Part shown: piece by piece, positions 17,941 through 26,266 of the stretch
Numbering within the stretch: the stretch's first letter is position 1
How the letters are laid out: each line of letters opens with the position of its first letter
Origin: Ruegeria meonggei
GTDB lineage: Bacteria; Pseudomonadota; Alphaproteobacteria; Rhodobacterales; Rhodobacteraceae
Direction of reading: 5' to 3'
Length of the DNA stretch: 64,000 nt
Assembly: GCF_900172215.1 (NCBI RefSeq)
Contig: NZ_FWFP01000002.1
Location: 372,001-436,000, forward strand
Translations under genes and position numbers: made by a program
The notes under the pieces: model-generated
Seen by the model: only the letters and a program-made list of their open reading frames with translations
The model's database searches: none
What the model was told of the DNA's origin: nothing

Positions 17941-18927
17941 TTACAGCATGGATGGTACGACCTGATCCGGCGGGCGGTGGCCATCTTCGAACGTTTTGAT
18001 ATTGACGATAACTTTTTCACCCATCTCGATCCGCCCTTCCAAAGTGGCCGATCCCATATGCGGCAGCAAGACGACATTCGGCAGCTGCCGAAGGCGCGGA
18101 TTGACGTCCGTGCCGTGTTCATAAACATCCAATCCAGCGCCCGCGATGTCACCCGAACGAATTTGACGCGTAAGCGCGTTTTCGTCGATCACTTCTCCTC
18201 GGGACGTGTTTACGACAACGGCCGTGGGCTTCAGCAGCTTCAGCCGCCGCGCATTCATCAGATGAAAGGTCGATGGTGTCGACGGACAATGAACAGAGAT
18301 CACGTCCATTCGCGCCACCATCTGGTCCAGGCTTTCCCAGTAAGTTGCCTCAAGCTCTTGTTCGATCTCTGGACGCAGGCGGCGGCGGTTGTGATAATGG
18401 ACCTGCATCCCAAAAGCGCTGGCGCGACGAGCGACGGCCTGACCGATCCGGCCCATCCCCAGCACCCCAAGGCGGCGACCACCGATCCGTCCCCCAAGCA
18501 AGGCGTTCGGAGACCAGCCGGTCCAGTCGCCTTTTTGCATGACGGACAACCCCTCGGGTATCCGGCGGGTTACGGCCAGTATAAGCGCCATGGTCATGTC
18601 AGCGGTATCGTCGGTCAAGACGCCCGGCGTGTTTGATACCAAAATACCGCGCTGACGCGCCGTTGCGACGTCGATGTTATCGACCCCTGCCCCGTAATTC
18701 GCGATCAGACGCAGGTTTTCACCCGCCTGTCCCAGCAGCCCACCATCGATCGAATCCGTCACGGTTGGCACCAGAACATCGGCCGTTTGCACCGCCGTCA
18801 CAAGTTCTTCGCGCGTCATGGGCGTATCCGAGTCGCGCAGCTGCACATCGAACAATTCGCTCAACCGGGTTTCAACCGCCTCGGGCAACCGTCGCGTTAC
18901 GACAACACTCAGACGTTCTCTTGTCAC
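17941..18927 (-). CDS. NAD(P)-dependent D-2-hydroxyacid dehydrogenase (glyoxylate/hydroxypyruvate reductase type)
   Basis: 328 residues from GTG 18925-18927, chosen for GGGAG at 7 nt spacing and the normal family length; the open frame extends much further upstream but those codons lie in the divergent promoter and the SH3 gene. The substrate-binding part has ANYGAGVDNID, the nucleotide domain GVLGMGRIGQAVARRA, and catalytic Arg, Glu and His are seen in NTSRGEVID, the GAGLDVYEH region and PHMGSAT. It would reduce glyoxylate or hydroxypyruvate, or oxidise the D-hydroxyacid, in the cytoplasm. It is followed at 51 bases by ggt. Confidence 0.88.
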   Translation of the reverse strand: MTRERLSVVVTRRLPEAVETRLSELFDVQLRDSDTPMTREELVTAVQTADVLVPTVTDSIDGGLLGQAGENLRLIANYGAGVDNIDVATARQRGILVSNTPGVLTDDTADMTMALILAVTRRIPEGLSVMQKGDWTGWSPNALLGGRIGGRRLGVLGMGRIGQAVARRASAFGMQVHYHNRRRLRPEIEQELEATYWESLDQMVARMDVISVHCPSTPSTFHLMNARRLKLLKPTAVVVNTSRGEVIDENALTRQIRSGDIAGAGLDVYEHGTDVNPRLRQLPNVVLLPHMGSATLEGRIEMGEKVIVNIKTFEDGHRPPDQVVPSML

Positions 18928-19065
18928 CTTGGCACTCCCATCGCTTTGCAAACATTCGCGCGCCATGGCATCGTGGCGCAGGATAAGGCGGGGCACAAGA
19001 ACCCCAAAGCTATTGAGACGACCTTTTTTCGCAGCAAGATAAACAAGTACAAGAGCAGACAGGCA

Positions 19066-19587
19066 GTGAGTGGTTCTCGACCGGTGAAACGCCGTTTTTT
19101 GGCGATAGTGTCCGTATTTCTGATCGCAGCTGGCGCGTTGCCCGCCAGCGCGCAGGACAAGCGCGGCCCTGTGACAAACCTTCCACTGCCGCGTTATGTG
19201 TCGATGAAGGCCGCAGAAGGTAACGTGCGCCGCGGCCCATCGTTGACCCATCGAATCGACTGGGTTTTCAAACGGCGCGGCATGCCGCTGCAGATCACAG
19301 CTGAATATGGCAATTGGCGCAAGGTGCAGGATCGCGACGGTGCCGGGGGCTGGGTCCATTACGCGCTGCTGTCCGGTGTGCGCACCGTACTGATTGAAGC
19401 CGAGATGCTGCCAGTCTACATCAACCCTGATCCCAACACGCAGGTCAGCGCGCAATTCGAATCCGGTGTCGTTGCGCGACTGGGGAGCTGCAGCATTGAC
19501 TGGTGCTATGTTTCAGCGGGCGGTTATCGCGGCTGGACGCTCAAATCGAACCTCTGGGGGGTCGATCCGTCCGAAGTCCGCGAGTGA
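19066..19587 (+). CDS. Exported SH3-domain protein
   Basis: About 173 residues. A signal peptide (VKRRFLAIVSVFLIAAG, cleaved near PASAQ) precedes two bacterial SH3-like repeats: EGNVRRGPSLTHRIDWVFKRRG and a second one ending in GYRGWTLKSNLWGVD. Such domains usually bind peptidoglycan or proteins in the cell wall space. Two in-frame GTG codons, 19066 and 19084, are both possible starts; 19066 has AGACAGG just upstream, but neither is strong. The gene is divergent to the 2-hydroxyacid dehydrogenase and convergent with the dehalogenase; function in the cell is unknown. Confidence 0.8.
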   Translation: MSGSRPVKRRFLAIVSVFLIAAGALPASAQDKRGPVTNLPLPRYVSMKAAEGNVRRGPSLTHRIDWVFKRRGMPLQITAEYGNWRKVQDRDGAGGWVHYALLSGVRTVLIEAEMLPVYINPDPNTQVSAQFESGVVARLGSCSIDWCYVSAGGYRGWTLKSNLWGVDPSEVRE

Positions 19588-19608
19588 TCCAGAGGCCCTG
19601 GCCTGCGG

Positions 19609-20517
19609 TCACGACGTACGGTCAATGAAATCACAGGTCAGACTCACCAAATCCGCGCCGACATCCTCTTGCAGGAAATGTCCGGCTTTCGGCAGCACGA
19701 CATGAGGCTGACCTGCTGCGCCTGGGCACAGCTTTTGGAAAACTGTATCAACGCCGGCCATAATCTGATCGTCGGCCCCAAAGGCGGTCAATACCGGGGT
19801 CTGCAATTCCTGGATCACCTTCCAGGCCTTACGGTTTGGCGCGGTGGCTGGATCATCAGGTGAGGCAGGCACAAGCATCGGGAACTGCCGCGCCCCAGCT
19901 TTGTAGCTTTCGTCGGGAAATGGGGCATCATAGGCCGCGATGACCTCGTCTGACAGGTGTGAAACAGTACCCCCTTTCAAAATCCCCCCGGCGGGAAACA
20001 CTGGCACGTCTTGGCTGAACTTGCGCCAGTTATCAAAAGCGGTGCCCATCGGTTGGTCGCCCGTTGGCAACGCGGTGTTGGCCACAACAACGCGCGCGAA
20101 TCTGTCCGGCATCTCAGCCCAAAGCCGTAACCCAATCAGTCCACCCCAATCCTGACAGATCAGAGTAATATTGCGCAGATCGACTGCGCGTAGCCAGTCC
20201 CCCATCCACATCACGTTGCGCGCATAAGTGTAATCACCGCGTTCCGAAGGCTTGTCCGAACGCCCGAATCCGACCAAATCTGGCGCGACCGCTCGGTGCC
20301 CTTTGACCACAAAGCCCGAAATCATATGACGGTATAGGTACGACCAGCTCGGCTCACCATGCATCATCAGAACCGGGGCGGCCCCGCGTGGCCCTTCATC
20401 CACGTAGTGAACACGCAGCTTGCCGCCTTCGGTATCGTCTACATCTGTGTAATTTGGAGCAAAACTGTAATCCGCGAGGCCTTGAAACCGTTCATCTGGG
20501 GTGCGCAGGGTTTTCAT
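19609..20517 (-). CDS. Haloalkane dehalogenase family alpha/beta hydrolase
   Basis: 302 residues. The catalytic set of subfamily I haloalkane dehalogenases (DhlA/DhmA type) can be placed: oxyanion segment HGEPSW at 53-58, nucleophile Asp123 in CQDWGG, halide-binding Trp124, acid Asp250 in FGADDQIM and His280 in AGHFLQED. Trp164 is a candidate second halide ligand. The reaction is hydrolytic release of halide from a haloalkane, giving an alcohol. Real substrates of marine homologues are often uncertain, and an epoxide hydrolase-like role cannot be excluded, but Asp-Trp at the nucleophile favours the dehalogenase. Single gene, convergent with the SH3 gene. Confidence 0.85.
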   Translation of the reverse strand: MKTLRTPDERFQGLADYSFAPNYTDVDDTEGGKLRVHYVDEGPRGAAPVLMMHGEPSWSYLYRHMISGFVVKGHRAVAPDLVGFGRSDKPSERGDYTYARNVMWMGDWLRAVDLRNITLICQDWGGLIGLRLWAEMPDRFARVVVANTALPTGDQPMGTAFDNWRKFSQDVPVFPAGGILKGGTVSHLSDEVIAAYDAPFPDESYKAGARQFPMLVPASPDDPATAPNRKAWKVIQELQTPVLTAFGADDQIMAGVDTVFQKLCPGAAGQPHVVLPKAGHFLQEDVGADLVSLTCDFIDRTS

Positions 20518-20825
20518 ATCTCACCTGTGTTTTTGATCACGATAGCTTTGGGTCGCCACGACCCTGCAGCTTGTATGGTTCCATGAAACAGCCCGACACC
20601 GCCGATCGCAAGCCTCAGTTCAGGGGCGCCGGTTAACATTTCGTTTGGTCAGCGATGCGAAAAACCTGCGATCAAGGCCCAGTCGATCGGGCCGCAAACT
20701 CTGGTAACTAAAGAGGTGTATTCACACCCTTGCACGTCCCGAAAAATAATTTTCGCGGCATGTTCATTTTTTGTCGGAAAGGTCTTGAACCCTCCAATCA
20801 ACAATCGTAGATAGCGCCTCACCGT
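20518..20825. other. Gene-free spacer before tRNA-Gln
   Basis: About 308 bases without a credible coding frame. It holds the upstream region of the minus-strand dehalogenase gene and the promoter region of tRNA-Gln. The only structure seen is the AT-rich dyad CGAAAAATAATTTTCG around 20740-20755. The 290 bases after the tRNA (20901-21192) likewise hold no gene; they contain a GC-rich weak hairpin (GGAGG near 20950, CCTCC near 20980) and the leader of the DUF4173 gene. Confidence 0.6.
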
Positions 20826-20900
20826 TGGGGTGTAGCCAAGTGGTAAGGCAGCAGTTTTTGGTACTGTGTATCGTAGGTTCGAATCCTACCACCCCAGCCA
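20826..20900 (+). tRNA. tRNA-Gln (anticodon TTG)
   Basis: A full cloverleaf is visible: acceptor TGGGGTG (20826-20832) pairs with CACCCCA (20890-20896), D-arm GCC...GGC, anticodon stem GCAGT/ACTGT around loop TTTTGGT giving anticodon TTG, and T-arm GTAGG TTCGAAT CCTAC. Discriminator G and CCA are encoded at 20897-20900. It reads glutamine CAA codons. No integrase or repeated tRNA 3' end follows, so nothing suggests it has served as an insertion site in this window. Confidence 0.97.
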
Positions 20901-21192
20901 TGATTTTTCCTTTGTGATAAAGTTCGGATAAGTGCCTGATCGACCGCAGGAGGTGCATTGCTTTAGTGCAGCTTCTCCTCCAGGGGCAGGACCCGCTAGG
21001 TAGGTTGCCAGCATTTCTGCCGCGTGACTTATGCGCCTGTATTTCAGGGGTGTATCATAAGCAATCCACTCAGACTGACAATCAGATGGGACTTCTTCAG
21101 CCGTAGCCGGTCTGCACAAGCTCTGCACATCTGCTGCGGATCATCTGCATGTGTTTCCTCCACAGTTGGGGAAACTACAGGCGGAGAAAGAC

Positions 21193-22758
21193 ATGCCCAA
21201 GAAACTCGTCATACGTGGCCTTCCCCACTCTCTGGCCCGCGACGGCTGGTGGCTGGCAAGCGAAAGCGGCTATCAGGTGGGCCAATCGCCACCCGTAAGG
21301 CCACCAGAAGCAGCGCGGGAGGATGACAAATGGGTGCCCCTTTTGGGCGCACTGGCTTTGTTGGTTTTAATGGGCGATCAGCTGTTCTGGGGTCATAAAC
21401 CCGGCCTATCTCTGGCTATTTTCGCATGGTGTATATTTGCGGCGGCAAACCTGGACGCCTCTGATCGTCGAAGAACGCTGCCCGCTGCCGGGATATTGCT
21501 GCTGATGACCTTACCTGTCCTCGAGCATGTTCAGCTGTTGTCGCTGAGCTTTCTTGTGCTGGGTCTGTTCGGCGCCGTTGCCATGTTGCACCTCCCGGAC
21601 ACGGTTGGCGTGCGCGCCACCGGGCCGTGGCTGGCGGCCGCCACCCTGCGACTTATGGGGCGGCTACCAACTGCGGGTCTTCTGGATTGTGCAGCGCAGA
21701 TGCGGATTTGGCGCAATCGCCACCGCCTGTCTGATCAAACCAGCCAATCATCGGTCAGGGCCTTTATCCGCAACTGGGCTTTTCCTCTGGGTGGTGTTCT
21801 GGTGCTGAGCACGTTGCTCATCAGCGCCAACCCTGTGCTGGAACATATGTTGATCAGGATGCTGCACGTGGATATCGATGTCTTCACGTTGGTGTGGCGC
21901 TGCTTGCTTTGGGTTGGGTTGGGACTTTTGATCTGGCCATTCCTGTCGGCCACCGCCCCAAGCTCCGCCGTCAACCTGTCGGTGCCCAGTTGGGATAGCT
22001 CTCGCGTGTTGAATGCCGGGTCAGTGTTTCGGGCGCTGGTGCTGTTCAACCTGATGCTGGCTTTGCAAAGTGTGATGGATATCTCGATCTTGTCTGGGCG
22101 CGCTGCCTTACCCGAGGGCATGAGCCACGCCACTTACGCGCATCGCGGGGCCTATCCCCTGCTGGCCACAGCCTTGCTGGCTGGCACCTTTGCCCTGGCC
22201 GCGCGCCCGTTCCTGAATCAAAACCCTGCTCTGAAACCTTTGCTACTGCTGTGGCTGACGCAGAATGTCTTGCTGACCCTATCGGCAGCCTTCCGTCTGA
22301 ACCTTTACATTGGCGCATTCGGCCTGACCTACTTGCGTGTTTATGCCTTGATCTGGATGGGTTTGGTGGCGCTGGGTCTGGCAATGGTGACCTGGCAGGT
22401 TCTGCGCGAGCGATCCTCAGGTTGGTTGGTGTTACGGATAGCGGCCCTTGGTGTCGGCACCCTATACGTGTGCACCTTTGTCAATTTCGCGGCGCTGATC
22501 GCGACAGACACTCTGTCGCGTGCGGCGCATTCGGGAAAAACTGACCGCACTGACTGGGTATATGTGTGCAGCCTCGGGCACACAGCGGCCACGGCAATCG
22601 TTGCGCAGACCAAACGCCAACCGCTTCTGCATATACCCGGCTGGGCTTTTGACTGTGTGCATCCGGAGCCAACACAATTAAACTGGCGCGAATGGGACTT
22701 TCGCACTGCGCGTGTGAATGGCTATCTTGCGACAAATACATATAGCGAGGCGCAATGA
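21193..22758 (+). CDS. DUF4173 polytopic membrane protein
   Basis: 521 residues from ATG 21193 (GGAGAAAG just upstream). A cytoplasmic N-terminus is followed by about eleven hydrophobic helices. The central VLFNLMLALQSVMDISIL and AHRGAYPLLATALLAGTFAL are typical of the DUF4173/DUF4153 family. The C-terminal 130 residues, after the last helix, are soluble and contain two cysteines (VCSLGHTA, FDCVHPEP). The biochemical role of the family is unknown. The stop overlaps the response-regulator start by four bases (ATGA), so membrane protein, regulator and kinase form one operon; it may be the target or the signal partner of the two-component system. Confidence 0.82.
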   Translation: MPKKLVIRGLPHSLARDGWWLASESGYQVGQSPPVRPPEAAREDDKWVPLLGALALLVLMGDQLFWGHKPGLSLAIFAWCIFAAANLDASDRRRTLPAAGILLLMTLPVLEHVQLLSLSFLVLGLFGAVAMLHLPDTVGVRATGPWLAAATLRLMGRLPTAGLLDCAAQMRIWRNRHRLSDQTSQSSVRAFIRNWAFPLGGVLVLSTLLISANPVLEHMLIRMLHVDIDVFTLVWRCLLWVGLGLLIWPFLSATAPSSAVNLSVPSWDSSRVLNAGSVFRALVLFNLMLALQSVMDISILSGRAALPEGMSHATYAHRGAYPLLATALLAGTFALAARPFLNQNPALKPLLLLWLTQNVLLTLSAAFRLNLYIGAFGLTYLRVYALIWMGLVALGLAMVTWQVLRERSSGWLVLRIAALGVGTLYVCTFVNFAALIATDTLSRAAHSGKTDRTDWVYVCSLGHTAATAIVAQTKRQPLLHIPGWAFDCVHPEPTQLNWREWDFRTARVNGYLATNTYSEAQ

Positions 22759-23432
22759 AGATCCTGTTGGTTGATGATGACCCCGGCCTGCGGGATCTGG
22801 TTGGTCTGGCTCTGGAACGCGCGGGGTTTAGGGTGGTGACCGCCAGCGATGGCCAGATCGCCCTGACCCACGCAGCCCGCGAAACACCCGACCTGATCGT
22901 GCTGGATATCGGATTGCCGGAACTGGACGGGTTTGAGGTCTGTCGCCGCATCCGGACCCGATCCGAGGTCCCGATCCTGTTCCTGACCGCCCGCGATGAT
23001 GAGATCGACCTTATTCTGGGCCTGGAAATGGGGGCCGATGACTACGTCACCAAACCGTTCAGCCCGCGTGAATTGGTAGCGCGGGTGCGGGCCATTCTGA
23101 AACGCACTTCGGGCCCGCGCCCAACGTTCGTCATGTCCCATGGTCGGATCACATTGGACCCCGGGGCGCATATCTGCCGACTGGACGGTCAAAGCATTCC
23201 CCTGACAGCAACCGAGTTTACGCTGCTCGCCGCATTGGTTGAGCGCCCGTCCCAGATTCACAGCCGAGCCCAGTTGATCGGCACCGTCTGGGGGACCTCA
23301 TCACAAGTGTCTGACAGGACGCTGGACAGCCACTTGCGCAACCTCCGGGGCAAGCTGGCGCAGGCTGGTTGCGCAAATGCGATTGAAACGGTGCACGGGG
23401 TCGGCATTCGGATTCAGGACATCACCGCATGA
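22755..23432 (+). CDS. OmpR-family response regulator
   Basis: 225 residues. The receiver domain has the acidic pocket LVDDDP, phosphorylatable Asp51 (VLDIGLPELDG), the conserved Thr in FLTARDD and Lys in YVTKPFSPREL. The C-terminal winged helix (LTATEFTLLAALVERPSQIHSR) is of OmpR/PhoB type. It is joined by ATGA overlaps to the DUF4173 gene before it and to the kinase after it. The set resembles CreB-CreC with a membrane protein partner, but targets cannot be read here. Confidence 0.93.
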   Translation: MKILLVDDDPGLRDLVGLALERAGFRVVTASDGQIALTHAARETPDLIVLDIGLPELDGFEVCRRIRTRSEVPILFLTARDDEIDLILGLEMGADDYVTKPFSPRELVARVRAILKRTSGPRPTFVMSHGRITLDPGAHICRLDGQSIPLTATEFTLLAALVERPSQIHSRAQLIGTVWGTSSQVSDRTLDSHLRNLRGKLAQAGCANAIETVHGVGIRIQDITA

Positions 23433-24403
23433 GGCGCAGGTGGCGCCCAAGCCTTGCCTTTGTTCTGGGCGGTGCATTGTGCGGCACCCTGCTTTTGTCG
23501 CTAACAGGGCTTGTGGTGTTTCGATACCTTGGGCCCGATCTTGGATACCGCAATGCGGCCTTTCTTTTGGGGCTGATCATTACCGTAGTGACGGCCATTC
23601 TGGGCTGGCTTCTGGTCCGACTTTTGTTGCGGCCGATAACCGCCCTGGAACGCTTTGCTACACAGGTTGCCCGCTACCCAGCCGAACCATCGCAGCCACC
23701 GGCTCATTTCGGCACGCAAGAGCTCCGGATCACCGCCCAAAGCGTGATCGACATGGCAGACACGCTGCGCAACCGCGAGACTACAATCCGCAGCTTTTCC
23801 GACCATGTCACGCATGAGCTGAAAACCCCGGTCGCAACGTTGAAAGCCGCCGCGGAACTGCTGCGTGACGATGTTGCGCTATCTGACGAGAACCTGCGTC
23901 TTGTTGACCAGATCGCCAGCGCCACCCATCAAATGGAGCAGCAGATCGAAGCGATGCGACAGGTGGCCCGCGCCCGCGAAGCCCGCCACGAAGGCTCGGC
24001 TACACTAGACAATGTCGCCGACACTTTACGGAGCGACTTTCCGGCTCTGGCGTTTAACCTGGAGGGCGGCCAAGTTGACCTTCCGATCGGCCCCGAAGGC
24101 CTGCTGGTGGTCCTGCGCCAAATGCTGAACAACGCGCTGGAGCATGGCGGACAGGTCGTGCACCTTGTGGCTAAGGTACGCGACGGGCAGGTTTGCGTGC
24201 AGGTTGGGGATGATGGGCAAGGTGTTTCCGTTGGCAACGCAGAACGTGTTTTTGATCCGTTCTTCACAACGAAACGGGATCAGGGCGGAACCGGTATGGG
24301 ACTAGCAATCGTGCGAAACACATTGCGCGCGCATAATGCGGATATCACCCTGGATTCTGTAGCAACTGGAACAGTGTTTTCCATCCGGTTCGACGTGTAT
24401 TGA
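23429..24403 (+). CDS. Sensor histidine kinase, partner of the OmpR-type regulator
   Basis: 324 residues. Two membrane helices at about 8-31 and 43-66 enclose only a very short periplasmic loop, so it probably senses within the membrane or through a partner such as the DUF4173 protein. A HAMP-like linker is followed by the H-box FSDHVTHELKTP with His129, then the ATPase boxes: N (MLNNALEHG), G1 (VGDDGQGV), F (FDPFFTTK) and G2 (GGTGMGLAIV). All catalytic motifs are intact. It overlaps the regulator gene by four bases. Confidence 0.92.
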   Translation: MRRRWRPSLAFVLGGALCGTLLLSLTGLVVFRYLGPDLGYRNAAFLLGLIITVVTAILGWLLVRLLLRPITALERFATQVARYPAEPSQPPAHFGTQELRITAQSVIDMADTLRNRETTIRSFSDHVTHELKTPVATLKAAAELLRDDVALSDENLRLVDQIASATHQMEQQIEAMRQVARAREARHEGSATLDNVADTLRSDFPALAFNLEGGQVDLPIGPEGLLVVLRQMLNNALEHGGQVVHLVAKVRDGQVCVQVGDDGQGVSVGNAERVFDPFFTTKRDQGGTGMGLAIVRNTLRAHNADITLDSVATGTVFSIRFDVY

Positions 24404-24547
24404 TTGTCTACACCCAAGAGGTTCAACGGCCAGAGTATCACCCGGCCGGCGGTCGCGACCATCCGAGTTGAAAACAGCAAGGCTCTTTGTTTCTACCAAA
24501 GACTGACGAACCTCTTTTTCTAGATGCTCATTCGCACACAAGAATGG

Positions 24548-25876
24548 TTACTCTGTGATTTGCGGCGACTTACCCTTCCACCCTGCCGCTCGCATGGCTT
24601 TGGTCAAATCCAGAACCGGTTGCGGGTCCACAAAGACCCGGCGTTTCACGGCTTCCAGAGGGAAATCAGGCCACGTCTTCGCGAACATCCGCGCCAGACG
24701 ACGCGCCTCGGCGGGTTGGTCGTTGTTCCAGCGTGCTGCCATCAGATATGCGGTCGAGATCGGACCAAATGCGCCCCCTTCTGCAATGGCGTTTTCAAAC
24801 GTTTCAATCGCGGACACATAGTCACCGGTATGGAACTGCGCCGCACCCAAAGCATTGCCTAAAACCAGCCCGCCACCATCCCCACGCAGGTTTTGATACC
24901 GCTCCGCATGCGAAAGGATGCGTTGAAAATCAGATGTATAGAGGGAAATCAACGCGTCAAACTCGGCAACATGCGGGTCGTCGGGTGCCAGATCCGTTGC
25001 GCGTGCAGACAAGCTGGTAGCCCGGCTGAAATTACCGACACCGTACTCATACCACGCCCGCGCTGATAGGGCCCAGGGAGCATCCGGTGCCAACTCTAAC
25101 GCGTGGGCACTGTTACCGTCGGCAGCCTTGAACAGCTTATCCGCAACTGGAAGTTGAAACTGAAGAATAGCCAGCATGGTTTCAACTTGCGCCGCACCCG
25201 CAAAACCGCAGAAATACAACGGGTCGCGCTGGATCGCGGTTTCAAACACCAGCAATCCCGGTTGCAGACGCGACAAGTCGACAATCGGGAATATCAGATC
25301 ACGCCCGGTACTGCACAGGTTCATCGCCTCAACGCGGGTTGGTGAGACATCATAGATCGTCGTCTGCTCGCGCCCGGGCACATGTGACGCGGAATTCCAC
25401 AAGACCTGCGTCGTCACGATCCCAATCCCACCGAGTACAAACGCGCCGGCAACGGCAATTGCCACCCATAATTTGCGGTTCTGCTTCGGGTTTCGACCAA
25501 TATCCCCACCCGACCGAAACTCGGGCGCATAGCGGCCGACGGGCAGAGAAATCACGACCTCATCCGCCGAACCGTCGTTTTCGTAATAGGCTTGTAGCTT
25601 ACGCCGGACCCGCCCTGCATCGACACGCACCACCCCTTCGCGTTTGGTCAAGTCATCCACTTCGTAGCCGTAGACATCCATCGCGATGGTCTTTGCGCGG
25701 ATCTCTTCCGTCCGACCAGCCAGCGCCTCGGTCACGACATAGGACAGGAACGACTGCATTCGGGCCGCACCGTTGAACTCCTTCGAGGCCAGAACTCTCT
25801 CGAGCGCTGCTTCAACCTGATCCCGGGAAGGCGACCGCGGTTCAGATTGCTGATCGTTGGCGGGTGGGTCAGTCAG
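24548..25876 (-). CDS. ToxR-like membrane-spanning regulator with winged helix and C-terminal helical repeats
   Basis: About 442 residues. The N-terminal cytoplasmic part (residues about 15-120) matches the winged-helix domain found in TPR/cyclase-type regulators: ALERVLASKEFNGAARMQSF, then VVRVDAGRVRRKLQAYYEND and SLPVGRYAPEF. One membrane helix at about 136-160 follows, and the C-terminal half is alpha-helical with TPR-like repeats (NSAHALELAPDAPWALSARAW). The domain clearly begins upstream of the first ATG (25759). Extending the frame to its stop leaves CTG at 25874-25876 as the only likely start, with AAGGGA six bases upstream. It lies divergent to the sulfatase group and could control it. 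Confidence 0.72.
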   Translation of the reverse strand: MTDPPANDQQSEPRSPSRDQVEAALERVLASKEFNGAARMQSFLSYVVTEALAGRTEEIRAKTIAMDVYGYEVDDLTKREGVVRVDAGRVRRKLQAYYENDGSADEVVISLPVGRYAPEFRSGGDIGRNPKQNRKLWVAIAVAGAFVLGGIGIVTTQVLWNSASHVPGREQTTIYDVSPTRVEAMNLCSTGRDLIFPIVDLSRLQPGLLVFETAIQRDPLYFCGFAGAAQVETMLAILQFQLPVADKLFKAADGNSAHALELAPDAPWALSARAWYEYGVGNFSRATSLSARATDLAPDDPHVAEFDALISLYTSDFQRILSHAERYQNLRGDGGGLVLGNALGAAQFHTGDYVSAIETFENAIAEGGAFGPISTAYLMAARWNNDQPAEARRLARMFAKTWPDFPLEAVKRRVFVDPQPVLDLTKAMRAAGWKGKSPQITE

Positions 25877-25998
25877 GAACTATCCCTTCCAGGTAAGGAC
25901 TTGGCGGTATGTTGCTACGGTAACACGCGGCCTAATACGTTCAAGTCACATTCGCATATGGGCATGATTGGGCGACAAATCTAACGGACCCCGCAGCA

Positions 25999-26256
25999 AT
26001 GACAGATGACCGTTTCTTTGCAGCACAGTTCCCAGGCGCGGCCAAACAACTGCGTGCCCTGAGAGCTGGCGACTCAGAGTTCGACCAAATCTGCGCGGAT
26101 TACCACGAGGTGTACTCCGAACTGACGTTGGCCCGGACTGAAGCGGCGATGTCGCAAACCCGGTATCTGGCGGATTTGGCCGAAAGCCTCTCGGATTTGC
26201 GCACCAGTATCGAAAAGCGTTTGCCGGCCCAGCCGGCAACGCGCGTTCACGAATGA
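25999..26256 (+). CDS. Small helical protein of unknown function
   Basis: 85 residues, not recognised. Almost wholly alpha-helical and charged, with heptad-like spacing in LAESLSDLRTSIEKRL that suggests a short coiled coil; no signal peptide or membrane segment. The ribosome site before ATG 25999 is weak. It lies ten bases before the first arylsulfatase on the same strand, so it is probably co-transcribed. Its position between a regulator and a sulfatase gives no firm role. Confidence 0.55.
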   Translation: MTDDRFFAAQFPGAAKQLRALRAGDSEFDQICADYHEVYSELTLARTEAAMSQTRYLADLAESLSDLRTSIEKRLPAQPATRVHE

Positions 26257-26266
26257 AAGGATTAAG

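Noticed and set aside
17941..19455. Long N-terminal extension (about 175 residues) of the D-2-hydroxyacid dehydrogenase
   Set aside because: The extension is antisense to the SH3 gene and has no family similarity; GTG 18927 has a good ribosome site and gives the usual length.
20886..21128. An 80-codon minus-strand frame after tRNA-Gln, considered as an integrase remnant
   Set aside because: It ends inside the tRNA, has no ribosome site and shows no integrase motif; no duplicated tRNA end was seen.
24416..24516. AAGAGGTTC and GAACCTCTT between the kinase and the ToxR-like gene, considered as a terminator
   Set aside because: The 9-bp arms are more than 80 bases apart, too far for a convincing terminator, although the right arm is followed by T residues.
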